DNA of 64,000 nucleotides from Phyto melanocephala (GCA_941918925.1 OW799237.1:16039201-16103200), one strand, 5' to 3'. Counted from the first letter of the stretch, positions 21,425 to 33,199 are shown. The notes: generated by a model not told the origin, from the letters alone. A program made the numbers and translations.

Positions 21425-23900
21425 ATGGATTGGTTAGAATTTTTAACTGACGGTGTCATTTGTATATATTATTTTAAGAAAGACGTTGGCCAGACCATTA
21501 TCGTCAACGGTATTACCAACTCATTTCGTTGTGAGTTGTCTTGTTGGATATCAATGACATGTAGTTTTAACAGAACATGCCATATATCATCTAACTTTAA
21601 GCTATTGTGGAATGACAAGCGTGATCGCGAGAATTGATAACGTATGCTTTTTCTGTTGAGGCTTTTTTATGTCGCAGGATTCTTGAATAAGAATACATAT
21701 TCAAGAATCCGTTAAAATCTATAAGCGATAGAATATTTTGCTGTATTATTTATCATTTCCAAATATTAATTACAAATTTTCTTCTGCAATATACCTACTC
21801 TTTTTTTAATGGCATTTCTTTCAGTTATTTTTATATTATTTGATTTAAATATTATTATACAAAAAATTCGTGCCTTTTATTTTTAATTAAATAAAAAATT
21901 AAAAAGTTGTATGTCTTTTTTTTCATAAAGAAAGTGAAAAAATTTATAATTTGCTAGAAACATCAAAGCATTCATCATCATGTTGCATGAGTATGTGGGT
22001 AAAATACAGTGGCATTATTCACTTATTCGAAATGAAACAAACAAACGAGCTACAAAATAATAAACTAAAAAAAGCACATCCACATACACTCGAGCACAGC
22101 ATATTTTTATTCCACTCCCCATTTTTAAAGTTCAATTAAATTATTGACGAATCAATAAGCATTTTTCTTGTTGTTTTTATGGGCTTTTGTTTTTCATGTT
22201 TTAAACAGTTTTCAACATCCGAACAGAATACAACAATTTATGATATGAACAAAGAAACAAACAAAAAAAAAAAAGAATAACAAAAACACAACTTGAATTT
22301 TAACAATGTCAATTACAGGAATGAAAATTCAACACATTAAATTATAAAAGCAATGATTTTTGAACAAAAAAATTAAATCGAACAAAATGTAGCAGAAGCA
22401 GCAGCAAACAAATTAAAAACCCCAAAAATCAGTTAAAAGTGTGATGATGGTCATATAAATTATTTCGGAATCATTTAAAATAATTGGTGAAATGAAAGAA
22501 CAAAAATTGCATGAATTTTTTTTAAGTTGGAACAAACAAGTTTAAAATAAATAATAAAACAGGCAATTTTCAATGCAAAAAATAATATAAATTTAAAGGA
22601 CTTGAACATTTTTTTGCTGACGTCGGGAACTCAATCCCTTTTCTTGATATTATTAAAGGTGTTCACTATAACGAAAACAATATTTTTATAATAATTTACA
22701 CTCAATTTCAAAGTGCTTTGATATTTTTAGTTTTCGATAATAACTCATTTACAACATTTACAAATTTATCTTCTCTTTCAGTACAGACAAATACAAACAA
22801 ATTTCCTGTCCTTTTTTTTCGTACTAGAAGTTCAACTACCAGCATTGCTGCTTTAATGTTCATGATGTTTGCAGATGTGTGTTGCACTAGTGATGAACAC
22901 AAATGTATACTAGTGTTAGTACTTAGTAGACTACTACATATTGTAAAGTATTAAGTGGCAAAAGACTATTTAACATTTATAGTTTCGTGGGGAAATATTG
23001 TAGAAAGGAATTGGCGACTATAGAACAGTGCAACGTACAGGGAAGGAGTTGTTGGGCTAAGTGCAATAAATATAATTTTGAAAATGATCAATTAATCCAA
23101 AAGTTAAACAAAAATGTATAAATAAACTTCTAACGTTGTTCGCTTGATTACTAAACAAACAAACAACTTGTTAAAAAAACTCGTATTGGTTTAAGGTTAC
23201 TGTACATTTAATGGGACAAATTTATTGTCGAAGAAGGTATTAATTCTGAGATAATAATCGTACTTTGTTTAGCTTTAGGTCTTCCGAGTCATTATACATC
23301 ACCATCTCGCCTTTTATTCCAAGTCCGATCGGAAAACTTTCTTCTAATCCTTTGGCTTTCAACGAAAACGTTTTGCATTTGTATAGTATTCTGCCTGAGT
23401 TTATAAAATATATTATAAACACTTTTGTTTAAATTGTGAATGTCGTTTCTAGAATATCATTCTATATCTTTTATGTTTGACACAAAACCAATACGCCTTT
23501 TTCACTTGTGTGAATCGTATTCTGTTGTAGTTTCTAAAATAAACACATCATCATAACTAGCTGCAAACCATAATTTCTTATAACCGTATCCTTATCGTTT
23601 GAACGACGATACCCAATCAGTCAATATTCCGTTCGAAAAAAAATCTGTGTTTTATCCTAAAGTTAGCAGGTCTTTGACGTTTTTTTGGACAGACTAAGCC
23701 ACACCTCAACTGGTAGCGAAAATTGCAGTACAAAATTTGAGAGCTACAGCGCTTAAACATAAAGTCACATTATTCCTGCAAAATAATGGATAAAATAAAA
23801 AGGCGTCACACCTCCCATATCAATAAAATTATATATCTATGGAAAGAGTACTTTTTAAGCACTTCCTGCTTTTAAATTTAATTCAAACAAATTGTGTGTT
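21425..23900. other. long AT-rich stretch, nothing recognised
   Basis: Several frames of 60-80 codons occur on both strands (21425-21637, 22718-22954, 22708-22902 minus, 23240-23422 minus). None carries a recognisable domain, start context or codon pattern that would support a gene. Confidence 0.5.
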
Positions 23901-23904
23901 GAAT

Positions 23905-24435
23905 CATAAAAAAATATTATTCATTCGAATGGCCCAACGTTGTCATTCTGCATGGAGTGTAACATCTTGCCAATGTCTGCGCCCGCTCCATTAGGTTGGG
24001 AGCATTTAAAACCTACAATTTTTCAAATCTACCAAATCTAGCATATAAATCCAGCTGAACTTAATCGGTGCTTTAGGGTATGTTAACTGTTCTTAACACA
24101 TATCATAACCCATTCTCAAAAAGCATAGCCTCATCAGATTGCTCAATCGCGTTGCACAATTTATACCATCTCCACGTGAGATGTTATTGGCCATCAAACT
24201 TCTTATGAATAGTGTTCAGTGTGGTTCTTAGCACCTTTCTATTAAAATAATATATTCTTGGTGTCCATATCATCTCATTAATGCTAAAGTAAGTAGGTTA
24301 TTATATACCCATATCGCTCGCTGTTAATGGTTATGACTTGACCAATGTCGTTTTTACGGAAATGTGGACCGATATTACTGCTAGCCCAAAAACCTCACCA
24401 AACCTTGATTTTTTCGGAATGCAACTTGACAGTTT
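23905..24435 (-). pseudogene. heavily decayed Tc1/mariner transposase
   Basis: Minus-strand reading frames contain, in the expected order, LHSEKIKVW, stop, GFWASSNIGPH; then NDIGQVITINSERY (family pattern ND..VTVN..RYR.MI); then GDGINCATRLSNLMRLCFLR with MGYDM (family GDVNWPPRSCDLTPLDYFLWGYV). Last come NLMERAQTLA and TLGHSNE, stop, YF, matching the final SRGGHL.EIIF segment. Many stops and frame changes are present. The colinear order of four motifs makes the call good despite the decay. Confidence 0.7.
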
Positions 24436-24439
24436 TATT

Positions 24440-26930
24440 TGCTGATGTACGCACAATAATTTTATTATTTTCTCGTGTTTTTGAATGCAATATCCATTCA
24501 TAGCAATTTGTCAAAGAAAGTTGAATAAACGACAGCTAATTTAATGGATATCTCTTAAACAATTTGGCGGACTTTCACTGCCACAATTTAAAGGCCCCTA
24601 CTAGAATTCCATTTAGTTATTACCTTCAAATTATTTCCTATTTGACAAGATATCAGTTTTCTTTATTGCAACAAAAATCGATAGTATTAGACCGGGATAG
24701 TAGTACCTGTTGACGTTAATAGGTTTATCTGCCGTAATGTCAGGGAGATATGTTTATTCCTACCACCAAAGTTTATATTTTACATAATATTTCAAATATC
24801 TTTTTTTTAATGGGCTGCAGAACTTGGCCCTATTTAGAAACAATGGTTGAGCAACTTCGACGAAGGTGGCTCACAAATAAAGCAAATATATTATAAAATA
24901 TAATAAGGAAACTATTATAAAAATTGTTTCACTATACAGTTTTATAGGATCGTAGCAAAGGACATCATATGGCACTATAATCGCCCGATAAAAGTTGCAT
25001 TTAAGGAGCACCGAATAAAATTAATAAGAACAAATGAAATGACACCGAGTTTCTTAAGAAACCCGTACAATATGGCCTCAGCAAAGTTGAAACTTATTAT
25101 TCAAATGACTACTTAGTTTAACAAAACAGTTAACTGATAACAGATGCAGTAAATTTTTTACTACTGTGGCATAATCTGAAATCACTCACAATTTTTAAAA
25201 TATAATGCTTGTAAAAAATATCGCAAAGCTTCTGGAAAATATTTAATAAAATTCAAATATCTGGTAAATTTCGTTAAACGAGGCTCCTTAACTTTCAAAC
25301 TCCATCTCCTATACATATATTTTCACACATAAATATCGTACTATCATCCGTAACTGTTATGGTAGTTGTAAAGTTTCAGAGATATTGTCATTTTGTGTTT
25401 ATGCTTATTTCCCTTTCATCTAGTTAAAAAACAAAAAAAAACAAAAACATTAAAAGGCAAGTAAAAAAAATTCACAGACTTTAAACCTCCCTAAAGACCC
25501 TTTAGAAGTAACGACACCAAAACTACTACTGAAACAGCAGCAACAATATTAACAACTCTACTAGCTTAAACAGCAACAACAACTTCTACTATGCACCAGC
25601 TCAATACTAGCAGTTACTGTAAAACATCTGTTTGGTTTGGTGTGATGAAAATGGCATCTCATCGTCAATGGTTTGTTCACATTTTTTTTAGTTTTTGCAG
25701 CTTTTGCTCCTGTCAAATGCAACGCAAAATAAATGTTTGTTTTAATGTTCTTCATAGTTTCTGTTATATCTCTACATAGCTTTTTTTGCACAATTTCACT
25801 TTTTTTTTATTTCGTCTAATACTGTGTCTTATTGCTATTGCCAAAGTTTAATGTTTGTGCGTCCTGTCCTATCAGCAGACTTACATACATTGACAACAGC
25901 ATTTTCTAATTTTGCTGTTTTTAGTGCTGGGAACACATTAGTGTTATCTTTTCGCCAAATTGTAACAGCATTTTTAATGTTTCAGCTAATTTTTATAAAT
26001 TGTCTACTCAAAACATTGAGATGTAATTATTATCTTTTATTATTACACAAAGTGGCAGAGGCAAGATAGTGTTGGAAATTAGTTAAAATTATGGATGAAA
26101 ATTAAAAACTGCTGACAATGTAGAAATTTATAAGTTGCAAAACTTCTCTTAAGATTAGTTAAATTTTAAAGTTAATTCTACGAGAGTTTTGTAAGCTATA
26201 TTTGTCTACTAATGAAATGAGTTTGTAAAATGTTTAATTAAAAGAAAATTTTTAACACCCCCTGCAGGCAAGACCACCCAAAACATAAAGAATAAACTTT
26301 CAGCTCACAACTGGCCATACAACTGGCTTAGCATCAGATTGACTTCTAGAAATCGCCGCCTACCGATCAACTATCAAGGATCTGCACCACTATACAGTCA
26401 TATAGAGGAATTGTTACTGGGTAGCAACATATGACACCCTTATAATTCTTGGGCAGGCTGCAAAAATAGATCAACGAAATAGAAGCAAGTCAAAAACAAA
26501 AATCTTTATGGAAACCCTATAGTTCTAGGGGTGGTGAACGGAAAAAAAATTAATTTCTATTTGCTTTAACAAAATTATTGTATAAACAATTTGTCAATCA
26601 TTTCCAAAATTTTATTTTCAACAAGCAGAACCCGTACCGCTTTGCTGGCCCTAGAAAACTTTATGCACCATTTGCTAGGTATGCAATAACTGTTATAAAT
26701 GGTATTTCATTGCATCATTATCAGGGTATCACTTTCCTTTCAACAATCTTTAAGATTTTAAAAAAATTGTTATCAGAAGTAGCTTTTACTAAATTAAAGC
26801 CAAGTAGACTGTAATCTCTACTCGCACTTATAAAGAATTTAAATGTGCTGCAGCCCCTAATTTGAACCTATCCAATTATTTTTATATATATGTAAAATTT
26901 GTATAAAAATGTCTAATACTTATTTTAGCG
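24440..26930. other. long AT-rich stretch, no gene supported
   Basis: The N-terminal part of the mariner relic may extend to about 24600 but is not alignable by eye. Frames at 25591-25779, 25824-26069 and 26578-26814 (plus) lack recognisable motifs. The region 26600-26690 has slightly richer composition but no identified product. Confidence 0.45.
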
Positions 26931-26972
26931 TTTGTCATATGTAAACCGTACCATGTAATTTGATCTGTGTGA

Positions 26973-26995
26973 GTCGGCGCTGAGTTATCGCCGAC
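26973..26995. repeat. small GC-rich hairpin
   Basis: GTCGGCG and CGCCGAC are perfect 7-bp inverted repeats around a 9-base loop. It is followed by AAGACCACTTAAGCCACATT and a run of AT-rich repeats, which resembles the 3' end of a retroelement, although no coding part was identified. Confidence 0.5.
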
Positions 26996-27419
26996 AAGAC
27001 CACTTAAGCCACATTAAAAAAGTGAAAAGCTAAAAATTAATTAAAATTAAAGATAAAATAAAAAATGCTAAAATAAATCGAAAAAAATTAAGATTTTATT
27101 TAATAAAGGAGCCACTGAGCAGCAGGTTGTATTAAACCAATATATTGAGACTCTTAACCCTCAATTTGAACGCTTAACCTCCATTTGTAGTTTTTGGATA
27201 CCAGAGAAACACTCAGATTAAAAACTCTAAAATGTATATTTCCTAAAATATTTTATACAATGAATTTTTTTTATGGGGAGTATCATTTCCCTTGCAATAA
27301 TCGTATCGAATTTTCTCTTAAATTAGACAAATGGGATAAAAGTAAAGCGCACAAGTTTATAATATTATAGACGTTATAGTTTTGAGTATGTATGTATATT
27401 ACCAGAAAATATATTTTAT

Positions 27420-27800
27420 TTATATAGAAAGTGCCACGCCTACTGCTCTTGTCCAACTCATTTTAAACTTAATTATCGAAGGTATCATATTATCCTATAC
27501 TAATTTCAAAGACTTTAGGTCTTCAGCACTCAGGTTATGCGGCAAAAACAGTTGATTATGTATGCGAGGTGCCACGCCCACTTAAAATTTTAAGAAGAAA
27601 ATGGAACCTTTTTTAAGACTCATATATTATTAAAAAAATTAGAAAAATTGGACCGGGGGTTCTCCGATTTTCAATAAAATAAAAATAGTGGTCGTAGCTA
27701 ATTTTCAATTCCGTAAAAACCTGAGCTAGGTTATGAAAAATATTTTAAAAAACTTTTCGATATGTGTGAAGCCGTTCGTTCTTAAGGGATACGATTACCA
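27420..27800 (+). mobile_element. internal fragment of a Helentron/DINE-1-like element
   Basis: AAAGTGCCACGCCTACTGC and, at about 27572, GTGCCACGCCCACTT match the internal repeat block of Helentron A and C. No 5' TATACCC or 3' hairpin end is present, so limits are approximate. Confidence 0.45.
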
Positions 27801-28124
27801 ACGATCAAAGATTAAAGTGTATTTATATAGAAAAATATAAATCCAACTTTAGAAAATGTTTGTTAATAAAAAAAAATACAATTTTGATTAAATAAAATCA
27901 CATTTTTAATTAAAATGATTTTTCTAATTTTTTAATTTATAAATAAAAAGTAATTTGAAAAAATTGAACAAAAACAAAAAAAAAATTTGTTTAAATAAAA
28001 TCACATTTTGAATTATTTTTTTTTAATTTTTAATTATAAATAACAAGTAATTTGCCAAAAATTTAACAAGAACATGTTAAAAATTCAAAAAAAGTTTATG
28101 TATAAAAATTATATACAATTTTAT

Positions 28125-28926
28125 TATACCCTTCACACAGTGAAAAAGGGTACATATAGTTTTGTCATTCCGTGTGAAATTTCCACAATTTTCATTTCCG
28201 ACCCCATAAAGTATATATTTTCTGAAAGCTTATGAATAGGGGAGTCGATTAGGCTCTGTCCGTCTGTCCGTGTGTATGTTGAAATCAACTTTTTGAAGCC
28301 CCCCGACATAGGCTGGACCCGGGTAAGGTATTAAAATATCAGAAATATCCGGGAGTAGATCGGTATTGAAAATCAGAAACATCGGTGCATAAACAACTGA
28401 GATATGAGCAAAAACCCACGACCACCTCGATTTTTTTTTTCACAAAAACAACATTACAACAACAACATACATACATACAAACGTGTATACTGGTTAGAAA
28501 AAACGTGGCATCAAATCCCAGCTGAGCCAAAAAAAAAAAATTTTTTAATGTTTTTAAAATTTTTTTTTTTAATTTATTTTTTAATTTTTTTTTATTTTTT
28601 ATTTAATATATTATTTATATTTTTATTATTATTTTTTTTTTTAATTTTTTTTTTTTATTTTTTTTTTTATTTTGTTTGTTTTATATATATTATATACATA
28701 ATAATTTTTTTTTTTAATTTTTTTTTTTTTTTTTTTTTGTTTTTTTTTAACATACATACGTGAATTTATAATTTTATAATGGGGCGTTTTTAAATATGTA
28801 TGTTTTTATATGTATGTACGTATTTCATATGGGATGAATGGTGACACAAACCACTGTTATTGCATGACTACACGTTGTGAAGTGTATATAAGATTCGGCA
28901 CGGCCGAATATAGCGCTCTTACTTGT
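28125..28926 (+). mobile_element. Helentron/DINE-1-like element, copy G, complete ends
   Basis: Starts TATACCCTTCACACAGTGAA, then AGGGTACATATA; has the GACCCCATAAAGTATATAT core and GTCCGTCTGTCCGTGTG. A (CATA)n/(CAA)n stretch is followed by TACTGGTTAGA and CCCAGCTGAGCC, then a long A/T tract (28527-28747). The 3' end reads GTTGTGAAGTGTATATAAG, the TTCGGCACGGCCGAA hairpin, and AGCGCTCTTACTTGTT. TGTGAAG.GTATA near the 3' end is the inverted counterpart of TATACCCTTCACA at the 5' end, the subterminal inverted repeat layout of Helentrons. Frames through the T-tract are not genes. Confidence 0.9.
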
Positions 28927-28929
28927 TTT

Positions 28930-29160
28930 TCATTAAACTTTTACTCAACAGTTTTGTTTTATAAAAAATTTTAATATTTTTTTTATCATTTAATATTTTT
29001 TAAATTTTAGATATTTTTGTTATTAAAAAATTTTATAAATTGAATTTTTATTTTGTCGAACTTTTCTGTTTAAACTATTATTTAAATTTTTTATTCAGGC
29101 TTGAGTTCATATTAATATTCTTTATTTTTACAATGAATTTTTTTTTTTTTAATTGTGATA
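28930..29160. other. AT-rich spacer
   Basis: Nothing recognised; the last part may align loosely with 33020-33086. Confidence 0.4.
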
Positions 29161-29189
29161 AATGAAAGAATAAATCTTGAAAAATTATA

Positions 29190-29260
29190 TTTTTACCGAC
29201 ACTAGCCGAGTGGAATGCATTTTCGAAACCAGCTACGATTTCATCATCAGCACTCTCTGA
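29190..29260 (+). repeat. conserved repeat with tRNA A/B-box-like words, copy 1
   Basis: Reads GACACTAGCCGAGTGGAATG, CATTTTCGAAACCAGCTACG, then a TTTCATCATCAGCACTCT block. The copy at about 33097-33164 is nearly identical, while the surrounding DNA is clearly more diverged. TAGCCGAGTGG fits the RNA polymerase III A-box pattern (TRGCNNAGYGG), and TTTCGAAACC resembles a B-box, but they are only a few bases apart instead of the usual 30 or more. It could be a SINE core, an LTR fragment or another conserved part of a repeat. Confidence 0.5.
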
Positions 29261-29419
29261 TCGGTGGTTACATGTTGGTTGTAAATATCATCTATTTAAC
29301 TCACGGGACTTATGTTAATTGAATTCGGTAACTAATTTTTAGTTTTTCCTATTTCATATATTTTACCACAATGAGTTAGATTGAAATTTTAACCAAACAG
29401 CAACCCTTTTACTTTTGTT

Positions 29420-30050
29420 TGTTATTATCTTTCATTTATATCAGTATTTTTGTCCTGCTCTAGCCACCAGTTAGGTAGCGATAAGAACAGATAATTGTTT
29501 TTAACAATCAATGTTTATATTCATTTGTTTTATTTTCTGTTAAAAAAAAAAAAAAAAATTTAAATAATAAAAATTTTATTGTTAAATAGTTTTGACACTT
29601 TTATCATTATTGTTTTTTAAATTTAAATTCGCCTTTTTATAAAGCTCAAAGCTTTGTAAAAAATTCCTCAATAACAAAATTTTGTATGAAGATTTTAATT
29701 TTTTTCATATGTGAAAGAATTTTTCGAATTAAAAAAAATAAAAAGGTTTTTTATTTAAAAATTTTGAACTTTTAAAATTTTTAATAAAAATTTTTTGTTT
29801 GAAAAAATATTTTAAAAATTTCATTGTTTTAATTTATAAAAAGTTTTCCATATATTTTAAATATAACTCTAAAATTATACACATTGCTCTATAACTAGAA
29901 AATTCCTCTTTTAATCTATTTTAATTTACTTAGCGTTAAGCAGAGACATTAAGTATTTAATACTCTAATTCCTAAGTGACTTTTGTTTTTGTGATATAAT
30001 CATTTCTGCTACCAACATTTTTTAATCCTGTTGTTTAAATTACCCCTTTC
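29420..30050. other. AT-rich spacer
   Basis: No gene or known repeat recognised. Confidence 0.5.
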
Positions 30051-30054
30051 GCAT

Positions 30055-30711
30055 TGGGCAAGTCACTTGCTCAAGTTAGTTTTTTATTTTCTTTTATTTT
30101 TCTTTGAACTTGCTTTCATGTTCAGACTCAGCAACTGACTTGCCCAAGTTTCGTTCTCTTTTACTTATTATACTCTTCACACAGTGAAAAAGGGTATATA
30201 TAGGTTTGTCATTCCGTTTGAAATTTCTACAATTATCAATTATCTACACATACATACAAACGTGGTATACTGGTTAGAGTGAGCCAAAAAATTTTTTTTA
30301 TTTTATATTTTATTAAAATTTTTATTGTTTTATTTTTAATTTTTCTTTTAATTTATTTTTTTTTAAGCACATAAGTAAACTTAATGTATAATATTACAAT
30401 GGGATGTTTTTATATATGTATGTTTTGTATGTACGTATTTCATATGAGATAAATGGTGACATAAACAATTGTTGTTGCATGACAACACGTTGTGAAGGGT
30501 ATATAAGATTCGGCATGGCCGAATATAGCACTCTTGTTTGTTTTTATTACTCTTTTGTTTTTGGTTTCTCAACAAAAACTTGCTCGTACTTGCCGAGTAC
30601 AGGCAAGTGTGTACTCAAAAATGAGCAAGTTTCTTCCTCTTAACCCGACCTTACCCCTTTTGCCTATAAACACAACACTTGCGCAAGTCACTTGCGCAAG
30701 TGACTTGCCCA
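30055..30711. mobile_element. TIR element rich in CACTTG/CAAGTG words, invaded by Helentron H
   Basis: The left end TGGGCAAGTCACTTGCTCAA and the right end (reverse complement TGGGCAAGTCACTTGCGCAA) are inverted repeats of at least 20 bases with one mismatch. Numerous extra ACTTGC or GCAAGT words occupy both sides (30112, 30138, 30578, 30595, 30630, 30680-30710). The middle is Helentron H, so the original element was about 280 bp. No target duplication was recognised, so the superfamily is open. Confidence 0.6.
30169..30542 (+). mobile_element. Helentron/DINE-1-like element, copy H, internally deleted
   Basis: TATACTCTTCACACAGTGAA, AAGGGTATATATAG and GTCATTCCGTTTGAAATTTC start the copy. It then jumps to ACACATACATACAAACG with TACTGGTTAGAG and an AT tract, and ends with TGTGAAGGGTATATAAG, the hairpin TTCGGCATGGCCGAA and AGCACTCTTGTTTGTT. 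The core and the GTCY tract are missing. Compared with copy G, about 200 bases of the 5' half are gone. Confidence 0.85.
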
Positions 30712-30957
30712 GTCTGAAAGCCGTGAATTAACAAAAGTTTAGTCATGCCAATCGATTAAAAAACGAAGTGGAAAAAATCTGTTTATAATTTAATACCGTG
30801 TGTGTTAAATTGACTTAATAAGAAATTTACTACAATGATTGTTTAGCAAAAAAAGACAGCAGTAGCAACAGCACGAAGAAGAATAATAAGCAAAATATGA
30901 TAATAAATTCACACAAACTTATGCATATATACACATACATGTACATACACATAGTTA

Positions 30958-31720
30958 CCCAGCAAAAACTAGGTAATGACTCTTAGTAAACAACATGCTT
31001 TTCAATGACTGTAACATATTGTCTGTCTTACTAAGAAGTGTTTTAATAATGACTTGATTTATATTATGATACATACGTCATTATTTTTCAGAACTTGGCT
31101 TAGATAGATACGCAATATGTATGTATCCTATTGAGATATTTGTTAGAAGACATTAATATACATAACTTTTTTATAATTTTCATTTAGTTAAGCGCACTTA
31201 GAGTATAAGTAATACCGTTTTTTTGGCAATAGCGGTAAAGCATTTCATTAACAAGGTAATGACTTATAGATTTTCAGAGGTGTTTAATTTTCTTACTAAC
31301 GTATCGCCGAAAAATAAAACCGAATTTTGGTTTTTTAAATAACCGAATGACTTCTGTAAGTCCATAATATTAATGGATTATTTAGGTTATTAAAACTAAG
31401 TACAAAATTATTCTTATTAAAGCTTAAATTAAGCCTTGTTTCTATGGTTATGCCGACAGTCACCTATAACCAAATACATTGTTGCCCATAAGTTTGGTTA
31501 AAACAGCTGTTTAGTGTGGTTATGTGACATTTAATTTATCCATAAAGTAGGTACTTATATAAGTCCCTATTTACCATCGAGCTTAATAACTTATTAAAGC
31601 CCCTATTTGTAGGCTAACGTAGTAAGTGCTTATTTGATTTCCTATCTGTAAGCGAGCTTGGTGAATTCTTGCCTCCAATGACCGGTTTTTCATTATATAA
31701 TAATGAGAGTTTTTGCTGGG
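30958..31720. mobile_element. TA-flanked MITE with CCCAGCAAAAACT termini (763 bp)
   Basis: Left CCCAGCAAAAACT and right AGTTTTTGCTGGG are perfect 13-bp inverted repeats, bounded by TA at 30956-30957 and 31721-31722. The interior has several TAATGACT-type words and is non-coding. The terminal sequence resembles that of the 395-bp element at 4130-4524, but the interiors were not seen to match. Confidence 0.75.
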
Positions 31721-31845
31721 TATATTAACTTCTGTAAAATCATGAACATATGTTGTTTCGTTATTTGTATTTCTTCCCTATTGCTTCTCAGGCCCTAAAA
31801 CAAGTCATAACAATTGGCGATGACTATAGAGGAAAATTAATAAGC

Positions 31846-32082
31846 CTACTTGTCTAACAACTCACTCAATTTATTACAACAACGAATAGCAGAAGCAACC
31901 TCAACCACACAATAATAATAAGACAAAATGTTGCTTAACACTTTGCACACCATCTCATCCAGCCGTTCATTCGTCCAACCAAGCGCAACCAAATCATAAT
32001 CGGCAACACAACAAGAATTTGTAGTCGTCACTTCGTCAGTCATATTCAAATCAACATAAAAATATGAGATTTCAACTGTCAT
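31846..32082 (-). CDS. hypothetical small protein (78 aa), low support
   Basis: The frame is open further upstream, but composition becomes more protein-like from the Met at 32082 (MTVEISYFYVDLNMTDEV onward). It ends ..NKLSELLDK before TAG. Codon use is less AT-driven than its surroundings, with acidic residues and five Cys spread through it. I recognise no domain, signal peptide or membrane helix. It could be a terminal exon of an unseen gene, a small gene or a chance frame. No promoter or splice site could be assigned with confidence. Confidence 0.25.
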   Translation of the reverse strand: MTVEISYFYVDLNMTDEVTTTNSCCVADYDLVALGWTNERLDEMVCKVLSNILSYYYCVVEVASAIRCCNKLSELLDK

Positions 32083-32561
32083 AACTGGCAAATGTATCAA
32101 CAAATTGCTTATATACGCACACTTATATTCATACATATTTATACAAACGTACAAACATACACATATGTAAGCTTATACTTGGTATAGTAGCACATCATTA
32201 TTGTCAAACTAAAAAAAAAGCGAGTGCTACTAAAATATACAACAACAAGTTAAGCAGAAAAATCATAATGAGTTCAGCATAAAAAAATTGAACGCAAGAA
32301 AAAAGGCAAGAAATTGACAGTGATAAAAAATAACAAAGTCAAGAGATGAGACAAAAACAAATGAAGAAAACAACATTCACGACAGCAGCAGTAACAAAAA
32401 ACAAAAAAAAATAATTTTACATACCAAAACTGGCATAAATTGGAGATGAAAACACATGAGGATATTTGTTTTTATGTACATATATATGTGCAGTGGGACT
32501 ACAATATGCAAAACAGTGGAAGAAAATGTTGGTAGCTTACATATATCCATCCATTAACAAA

Positions 32562-32612
32562 CAAGTAAGAGCGCTATATGCGCCCGTGCCAAATCTGATA
32601 ATATCCTTCACT
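32562..32612 (-). mobile_element. isolated 3' end of a Helentron/DINE-1-like element
   Basis: AACAAGTAAGAGCGCTATAT, then GCGCCCGTGCCAAATCT and ATATCCTTCAC is the minus-strand 3' terminus (ACTTGTT end and damaged hairpin) seen in copies G, I and K. The rest of the element is absent; unrelated GC-richer sequence follows. Confidence 0.7.
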
Positions 32613-32940
32613 ATATTATACGTAGACAATATTTTTAACGTTATACGCCGATTTATTACTTCCGACGTCATCTTTGATTTCTGACTCTGTCAGTAGTCCT
32701 CTCCCCGGGGCTATTGGCTACTACCAGGTCTTTGGGGATTGTCAGTATGGGGTAGAGAGGTAGGTGGTTAATGTCTGATGCTTAACTTCGGACACCACGA
32801 AATTATTGTTTTATGGCGGATGCTCGCAGTGGGCTGGCGCCACTGTGAACTTCGGGCAACAATATATATATCAGGGTACTGTTACCTTTCAACATATAAA
32901 CTCAGAAAAGTGTTGCATTCGTTTATTTTTATAACTCCAA
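32613..32940. other. GC-richer patch of unknown nature
   Basis: Unlike its surroundings, this block has mixed composition, including CTCCCCGGGGCTATTGG and GGGCTGGCGCCACTGTG, and ends with TATAAACTCAGAAAAG, then TGTTGCATTCG. A TATA-like box followed by CTCAG and an AATAAA-poor tail would suit a fragment of a retroelement LTR. No inverted TG...CA ends or coding partner were found. Confidence 0.3.
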
Positions 32941-33096
32941 AATGAAATTAATAATAATTGCATTATTTATTTGTATTAATTACAATCTTAGATATTTTCA
33001 AAGTATTACATTTGAACTTTTAATTTTAATTTGTATTATATTTTTATATTAGGCTATAAGTTCTATGTGATAATGACAGAATATCTAGGAAAAGTT

Positions 33097-33164
33097 AGTC
33101 ATCCGATACTAGCTGAGTGGAATGCATTTTCGAAACCAGCTACGGTTTCATCATCAGCACTCTT
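33097..33164 (+). repeat. conserved repeat with tRNA A/B-box-like words, copy 2
   Basis: GATACTAGCTGAGTGGAATG, CATTTTCGAAACCAGCTACG, then GTTTCATCATCAGCACTCT, same orientation as 29190-29260, with about three differences over roughly 60 bases. Upstream GTGATAATGA and downstream TGATCAGAG also align loosely to the first copy, so the repeat is probably longer than the conserved core. Confidence 0.5.
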
Positions 33165-33199
33165 TTGATCAGAGCTACAGTTTTCAGTTGTAAAATATA

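Noticed and set aside
21661..21715. TTCTTGAATAAGAATA...TATTCAAGAATCC inverted repeat
   Set aside because: Short AT-rich dyads of this kind are frequent here by chance, and no element boundary or second copy was seen.
28404..28763. 119-codon plus frame
   Set aside because: Most of it is Phe/Leu/Ile from a T-only tract inside Helentron G; no protein-like composition.
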